DNA from: Tabrizicola_A aquatica
GTDB lineage: Bacteria; Pseudomonadota; Alphaproteobacteria; Rhodobacterales; Rhodobacteraceae
Direction: 5' to 3' (one strand)
DNA length: 64,000 bases
NCBI GenBank assembly: GCA_965194375.1
Contig: CBDAEL010000001.1
In this document: one piece after another, positions 59,097 to 64,000 of the stretch
Layout: each line of letters starts with the position of its first letter
Position numbering within the stretch: the stretch's first letter is position 1
Notes under the pieces: generated by a model
Seen by the model: the letters and a program-made list of their open reading frames with translations, nothing else
What the model was told of the DNA's origin: nothing
Database searches by the model: none
Made by a program: the position numbers and the translations under genes

Positions 59097-62000
59097 TCAA
59101 GGGAGCGCGGCGCGCTTCAGTGCCGCACTCACGAGATCGGGATCGAGCGCCATAAGATTGGCGGTCCGGGTCCACAGCACATAGGGCTCAATCACGCGGT
59201 CCGGGTAAATCTGCGTCAACGCGGCCAGATAGGCCCCCATCTGGCGCAAAATGCCCTCGGGCACGTCTTCGGGCGCTTTCGGGCACTGGGTGTTGGTCTT
59301 GAAATCGATGATCCGCACGCGATGCCCGTCCACCACCAGCCGGTCAATCGTGCCTTGCAGCACGGTTTCCCCCAGCTGCGCCGTGAAGGGCGCTTCGGCT
59401 AAGCTCTCGGGGCCGAAGATCCAGCGCAAATCTTCACGCTCCAAAACCCGCGACGCCTCGGTCATGGCGTCCGCCACAAGGCCTGGATCGGGGATCAGCG
59501 CCGCCGCAGCCGTCGGCCAATCCGCGCGTGGAATCCAGGGCAACTGCTCCAACAACAGATGCACCGCCGTGCCCCGCGCCTTGGCAACCTCTTCCGAGGC
59601 TGAAAGGCTTTCCCCCGCCAGCACCTTGGCCCCGCCCAGATCCGAAGGCGACCGCGCCTGCGCCGGGCGCGCCTCGGGCTCAATCGGCTTCAGCAGCAGA
59701 TCCCCACCCGCCCCATGACCGGGCGCGGCAACAGCGACTTCAGGCGCCCCCAGCGGCGCGGGCCAGTCACCGCTCATCAAGCGCAGCGTTCCACCCTCGG
59801 CCTTCTCCGCCCCCAGCGCCCGCATCGCGCGCTCCACTTGGCGATACCAGCACAGCTCATCAACCGGCTTTGGGGCGGGCGGCTTGGTGCTGGTTTCAGT
59901 TTTCGCATCCCCCGCGCCGGCCACAATCAGCCACGTGCGCGGCCGGGTCAGCGCCACATACAAAAGCCGGGCGCTCTCGGCGGTCTGGTTGGCCTTGCGG
60001 CGCGCGCGGGTCTCACGAATGGCAACGGGCGAGGCATCGGCGGGCGTTTTCCATACCGGCTGCCCGCCGGGCAACAGATAAATCTCGTCACGATCCCGCG
60101 GATTGCGATCAGCGGTATCAGGCAAGATGACAATAGGCGCCTCAAGCCCCTTGGCCCCATGCGCGGTCATCACGCGGATCTTGTCCCCGGCGGCGTCCAT
60201 CTGGCGCTTGACGGTCACATCATCGGTTTCCATCCAGATCAGGAACCCCGTCAAGCTGGGGACATCCGTCGCCTCATAGGCCAGCGCCTGCGACAAAAGC
60301 TCGTCGATGCCATCCTCCGCCTCATCGCCCAGCCGCGCCAAAAGCCGTTCGCGCCCGTGATGCCGGGTCAGCGCGCGTTCGATCAGATCAAAGGGCCGCA
60401 GGAAATCCGCCTGATCGCGCAGGTCCCGGAGCATGTCCACGGTTTCGGCATGCCGCGCGCTGTCGCGCAAGGCTTCCCACAAGAACCCCTTGCGGCCATG
60501 GGCCAGCCGAAACAGCTCATCCTCGCTCCACCCACACAGGGGCGAGCGCAGAACGGCGGCCAGCGACAGATCATCCTCAGGCGTGGCCAGAAACGACAAA
60601 AGCGCCGCCAGATCCTTGACCGCAAGCTCGGCCCCCAGCCGCAGCCGGTCAGCCCCGGCAATCGGTAAGCCCTCGGCCTTGCAGGCCCGGATGATCTCGG
60701 CAAACACGGTCGACCGGCGCTGCACCAAGATCAGCACATCCCCCGCATGCATCAGGCGCGGATTGCCCTTTTCATCGGGAATCTGCGTGCCCGCCGCAAT
60801 CATCCGGCGGATTTCGGCTGCGATCTTGTTGGCAAGCTGGGCGCTGTGATGGGCCTCGTTCACAAGGTCCACCGGGTCATCCCAGTTCTTGTCCTCTTCG
60901 GTCTTGGTCGACTCAATCAGCGGCCAAAGATCCACCCGGCCCGGCAAACGGTCATTGACCCCGATATGGGCCGGACTGGCGCCCAGCGCCTGATCGAACC
61001 CTGCCTCAAAGGTCTGGTCCACCAGCCGCAAGATCGCCGGAGACGACCGGAACGAATAGCGCAACTCCATCGTCTGGAACTGCTTTTTCGCGGCTTCGAA
61101 CTTGGTCTTGAACGTCGCATGTTTTGCATCAAAGGCGGCGACATCGGCACCTTGGAACGAATAGATCGACTGTTTCTTATCGCCCACCACAAACAAGGTG
61201 CGCGGGCGGTCAGGATCGCGCCCTTCGCCCGAGGTAAACTCCTCGGCCAAAAGCTCGATCACCTTCCACTGGTCGGGCGAAGTGTCCTGCGCCTCGTCCA
61301 CAAGGATATGGTCGATCCCCCCATCCAGCCGATATAGCACCCATTGCGCCACCGTCCGGTCGGTCAAAAGCCCCTTGGCGCGGGCGATCAGGTCATCAAA
61401 GTCCAGCCAACCGCGCGCCGACTTGGCCTGCTCATACAAGGGCAGGAACGCGGCGGCAAAGCGGTGCAGTGCATGCGTCTTGCGCGCGGCCTCCAGTGCC
61501 AATCGACGCGGTCTGGCCTGTTCGATGCGCAGCATCAACGCGTTGAGTTGATCCATCCGATGGTCAAAGGCCGCGCGCGCATCCTTGGTTGGGAAGGCGT
61601 CAATCTTGGCGGTCTCGCGCTTTGCTGCGTCCTTCACCTCGTCGCTGTGCAGGAAAATCTTTTCCAGATGGGCCAGATCGGAAAGCCTCGGCTCAGACAG
61701 GTTCAATGTCGCAAGCCGCGCGGCGGCTTTCTGGTCATTGGGGCCGCTCGCCATGAGAACGGGAACAAGGTCCGCCATCAGCGCAGGCTCATTGCCAAGG
61801 AAGCTGTCCCGCAAAAGCTGTGCGGGGCTGTCACCCGCATCCGCCCCGAACAACTCCTTCGCTTCCACTTCCCCCAACACCGTCGCAAACCCATGCCGCG
61901 CCGAGGCGACCTGTTCCATCAGCGCGGTAAACTCCTCACCCGTGTAGATCGCGGCTATCTCGGCCATGATCGCGGGCGCCTGCGAATCCGACATCTCCTC

Positions 62001-62483
62001 GACGATCTGTGCCCGCAACAGCCGCGCGGCGCGGTCATCCAGTTCCGAAAATCCGGGCGAGATTTTGGCCTCAAGCGGAAAGCGGCGCAAAAGCGTGGCG
62101 CAAAAGCTGTGAATGGTCTGAATCCGCAACCCGCCGGGGGCTTCAAGCGCGCGGGCAAATAGCCGGCGCGCGCGTGCAAGATCATCGGCGACAAAGCCCG
62201 GCCCCTCGCCCAGCGCGGCAAGGTCCGCCCGCAGCGTGTCATCCGGCAACATCGCCCATTCGCCAAGGCGCTTGAACAGGCGGTTCTGCATCTCGGTGGC
62301 GGCGGCCTTGGTATAGGTCAGGCACAAAATGCGCTGCGGCTCCACCCCGCTGAGAAGGAGCCGCGCCACGCGGTCAATCAGCACCCGCGTCTTGCCAGAC
62401 CCGGCATTGGCGGCCACCCAAGTTGTCGCAACCGGGCTGGCGGCTTGAACCTGGCGTTCGGTGGCCTCGTGAATCAAGCTCAT
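59097..62483 (-). CDS. addA: Double-strand break repair helicase-nuclease AddA
   Basis: A protein of 1128 residues. UvrD/RecB-type helicase motifs are visible: motif I WVAANAGSGKTRVLIDRVARLLL (about 22-44), Ia region LCLTYTKAAATEMQNRL, motif II ILVDEAQDTSPDQW, motif III FVVGDKKQSIYSFQGAD, motif V MTAHGAKGLEAPIV and motif VI LLYVALTRPRTWL. The C-terminal nuclease domain has the catalytic IIDFKTN (about 1075). With AddB it resects DNA ends and loads RecA at Chi-like sites. The length and order (addB then addA) are those of the alphaproteobacterial form. It overlaps addB by four bases. Confidence 0.96.
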   Translation of the reverse strand: MSLIHEATERQVQAASPVATTWVAANAGSGKTRVLIDRVARLLLSGVEPQRILCLTYTKAAATEMQNRLFKRLGEWAMLPDDTLRADLAALGEGPGFVADDLARARRLFARALEAPGGLRIQTIHSFCATLLRRFPLEAKISPGFSELDDRAARLLRAQIVEEMSDSQAPAIMAEIAAIYTGEEFTALMEQVASARHGFATVLGEVEAKELFGADAGDSPAQLLRDSFLGNEPALMADLVPVLMASGPNDQKAAARLATLNLSEPRLSDLAHLEKIFLHSDEVKDAAKRETAKIDAFPTKDARAAFDHRMDQLNALMLRIEQARPRRLALEAARKTHALHRFAAAFLPLYEQAKSARGWLDFDDLIARAKGLLTDRTVAQWVLYRLDGGIDHILVDEAQDTSPDQWKVIELLAEEFTSGEGRDPDRPRTLFVVGDKKQSIYSFQGADVAAFDAKHATFKTKFEAAKKQFQTMELRYSFRSSPAILRLVDQTFEAGFDQALGASPAHIGVNDRLPGRVDLWPLIESTKTEEDKNWDDPVDLVNEAHHSAQLANKIAAEIRRMIAAGTQIPDEKGNPRLMHAGDVLILVQRRSTVFAEIIRACKAEGLPIAGADRLRLGAELAVKDLAALLSFLATPEDDLSLAAVLRSPLCGWSEDELFRLAHGRKGFLWEALRDSARHAETVDMLRDLRDQADFLRPFDLIERALTRHHGRERLLARLGDEAEDGIDELLSQALAYEATDVPSLTGFLIWMETDDVTVKRQMDAAGDKIRVMTAHGAKGLEAPIVILPDTADRNPRDRDEIYLLPGGQPVWKTPADASPVAIRETRARRKANQTAESARLLYVALTRPRTWLIVAGAGDAKTETSTKPPAPKPVDELCWYRQVERAMRALGAEKAEGGTLRLMSGDWPAPLGAPEVAVAAPGHGAGGDLLLKPIEPEARPAQARSPSDLGGAKVLAGESLSASEEVAKARGTAVHLLLEQLPWIPRADWPTAAAALIPDPGLVADAMTEASRVLEREDLRWIFGPESLAEAPFTAQLGETVLQGTIDRLVVDGHRVRIIDFKTNTQCPKAPEDVPEGILRQMGAYLAALTQIYPDRVIEPYVLWTRTANLMALDPDLVSAALKRAALP

Positions 62484-64000
62484 TCGTCCACCTCTTTACC
62501 CACAAACACCGGCTCGGCGCGGTCGGTCATCTGCCATTCCCCATACCGGGCCAGATGGTCGTAATCCCCTTCGATCCGGTCCGAAAACACCGCCCGCCGC
62601 GCGGTATAGCCGGTGCTGGCAAGCCGATAGCGCGTGATCAGCGCAATGAACCGCGCCCATTCCTGGTCCAGATCAATCTTGTCACGTGGCGTTTCGATGG
62701 TCTTGGGCGTGCTGCCAAGGCCGACATAGCTGAACCCAGCCACCTCGCAGGGACCAAGGTCCGCAAAGCCGCCGCGCTCCACCATGGCGGCGGTCAGGCG
62801 CAACTGCTTATCATAAGCCTCCTGCTGCGGTTCACTGGGCGGACTGCCGGTCTTGTAGTCAAAGAGATGCATGCGCCCATCGGGCAGAACGTCAATCCGG
62901 TCGGGCTTGCCAACCAGCGTGAATCCCGGCGGGTCCAGTCGCAAAGCGCCGGGGGTTTCCAGAACCGCCGGGCTGCCGCCATGCTTGGCATCTTGGATCA
63001 GAAAATCGTTCGCCGCCCGCTCCAGCCGGGCCAGCCACATCAGCCGCGCCGCCGGAAACGGCGTGCCGGTCTGCAACACATCCGCCGCACTGGTCAACAG
63101 CCGCGCCCGAGCGGCCTCTTGGGTTTCCGCCTCCGGCCGCTCGCGGACAAAGCGTTCAAGAATGTCATGCAAGAGACTGCCGCGATCCCGCGGATCGGGC
63201 GCGGCCCGCAGCGGGTCAAGCGGCCGCAGCCGCAGCACATGCCGGGCATAGATGGCAAAGGGGTCACGGATCAGCCGTGTGATCTCGGTCAGCGACAGCT
63301 TGTCAGGCCGCGCGCCAATCGGCGGGCGCGGCGCAGGTCGGCTGGCGGGTTGAAAGCGCGGATTGTCCAACAGCGCAGGCGAAGGGCGATCCAAAGACTG
63401 CGCCACCCGCACCCAAGCCGCACCGCGCGCCCGCATCTCGCCCAGCGCCTCTGGCCCGTGACGCGTCGGCAGGCCCCTCATCAGGTTTTCCAACCGGTTC
63501 AACCAGCGCGAGGGCACGGTCTGCGCCTCGGCATCGCGGGCCGCGCGGGTCAGCACCACGCGCGGTGCGCCAATTGCCTGCTGAAAATCATGCGCCGAAA
63601 GGCCAATCTGCCGTTCGGGCAGCAAGAGCCCGGCATCCTTGCGCATCTTGCGGTTCAACCACGGGTCCGGGTCGGGCAGTTTCGGCCAGATCCCGTCATT
63701 CAACCCGCCAAGGATCACCAGATCGGCCCCCTGAACCCGCGCTTCCAGCGTGCCCCAGATCATGATGCGCGGATGGGCCTGCACCGCCTCGCGCACCTCG
63801 CCGCTGGCCAGAACCGCCTCAAACAGCTCGGCATATTCCGCCGGATGGAACCGCCCGCCGTGCGGTGCCTCATCTTGCAGCGCCTGAACCGCCGCCCGCG
63901 CGGCCTCGCCCGCCTCTTTCTCCCAAAGCCCGCCGCTGCCCTCGGCCGCCGTGCCGCGCGCAAGCGTTTCCGCCAAATCCCGGTGCAGCGCGACAAGATC
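62480..64000 (-). CDS. addB: Double-strand break repair protein AddB (5' end beyond the window)
   Basis: The frame is open through the right edge of the window (506 codons present), so about the N-terminal half of this protein, usually near 1000 residues, is missing. The internal TTG at 63976 is not a real start. Visible are VILGGLNDGIWPKLPDPDPWLNRKMRKD (a helicase-like block), LSLTEITRLIRDPFAIYARHVLRL, and the PD-(D/E)XK nuclease core with MHLFDYKTGSPPSEPQQEAYDKQL (catalytic Asp and Lys). It forms the AddAB complex with the next gene. Confidence 0.95.
   Translation of the reverse strand, partial: DLVALHRDLAETLARGTAAEGSGGLWEKEAGEAARAAVQALQDEAPHGGRFHPAEYAELFEAVLASGEVREAVQAHPRIMIWGTLEARVQGADLVILGGLNDGIWPKLPDPDPWLNRKMRKDAGLLLPERQIGLSAHDFQQAIGAPRVVLTRAARDAEAQTVPSRWLNRLENLMRGLPTRHGPEALGEMRARGAAWVRVAQSLDRPSPALLDNPRFQPASRPAPRPPIGARPDKLSLTEITRLIRDPFAIYARHVLRLRPLDPLRAAPDPRDRGSLLHDILERFVRERPEAETQEAARARLLTSAADVLQTGTPFPAARLMWLARLERAANDFLIQDAKHGGSPAVLETPGALRLDPPGFTLVGKPDRIDVLPDGRMHLFDYKTGSPPSEPQQEAYDKQLRLTAAMVERGGFADLGPCEVAGFSYVGLGSTPKTIETPRDKIDLDQEWARFIALITRYRLASTGYTARRAVFSDRIEGDYDHLARYGEWQMTDRAEPVFVGKEVDE

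Overview
This window is chromosomal DNA from an alphaproteobacterium, almost certainly a member of the Rhodobacterales (Roseobacter/Rhodobacter group). The evidence is high GC, dense gene packing with 1, 4 and 8-base stop/start overlaps, and a gene block that matches the alphaproteobacterial origin neighbourhood: grpE-hrcA | rph-rdgB-hemW | parB-parA-rsmG-mnmG-mnmE-rho-hemJ | maf-aroE-coaE-dnaQ-secB-fxsA-timA-mltA-smr-hslUV-addAB. No tRNA, rRNA, insertion sequence, prophage or CRISPR array was seen.

1-14 kb: a surface-polysaccharide locus. Eight tightly coupled minus-strand genes run from wbpA at 7.5 kb to the left edge. wbpA, wbpB, wbpD and wbpE form the enzyme set that turns UDP-GlcNAc into UDP-2,3-diacetamido-2,3-dideoxyglucuronic acid. 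They are followed by a hexapeptide acyltransferase, an FkbM-type methyltransferase, a sulfotransferase and a neutral-ceramidase-like protein that is cut by the window edge and is absent from a simple start-to-stop ORF search. Upstream lie the export and length-control genes wza, wzb and wzc, and, divergently, a WbpM/CapD-type UDP-sugar 4,6-dehydratase.

14-38 kb: metabolism. A GntR/FadR regulator and ilvD come first, then a DUF3237 protein and an FAD monooxygenase. A possible amine-oxidation cluster follows (cytochrome P450, glutamine-synthetase-like ligase and [2Fe-2S] ferredoxin, with a divergent glutamine amidotransferase), then a DMT permease, a HAD hydrolase and an ornithine-cyclodeaminase-family enzyme. 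After these come a P1 peptidase with ilvA, argG, a class IV aminotransferase with a sulfotransferase, an exported MsrA, maeB, mutS, grpE and hrcA.

38-64 kb: chromosome maintenance and the likely replication origin. Two perfect 16-bp parS palindromes (39378-39393 and 44966-44981) lie inside the end of rdgB and the start of mnmG, flanking hemW-parB-parA-rsmG-mnmG. The hemJ-maf gap (48152-48539) holds a perfect DnaA box, two one-mismatch boxes, weaker ones and an AT-rich stretch; it is the best oriC candidate. Beyond it are nucleotide hygiene, cofactor, proofreading, export, murein, protease (HslUV), thioredoxin and recombination (AddAB) genes. addB runs off the right edge.

The strand composition changes across the parS-bounded segment: the plus strand is G-rich to the left and C-rich to the right, whichever strand the genes are on. 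This is the opposite of what a normal origin at 48.3 kb would give, and it is the least expected signal in the window. All functional calls are from motif and family recognition by eye; no database search was run.
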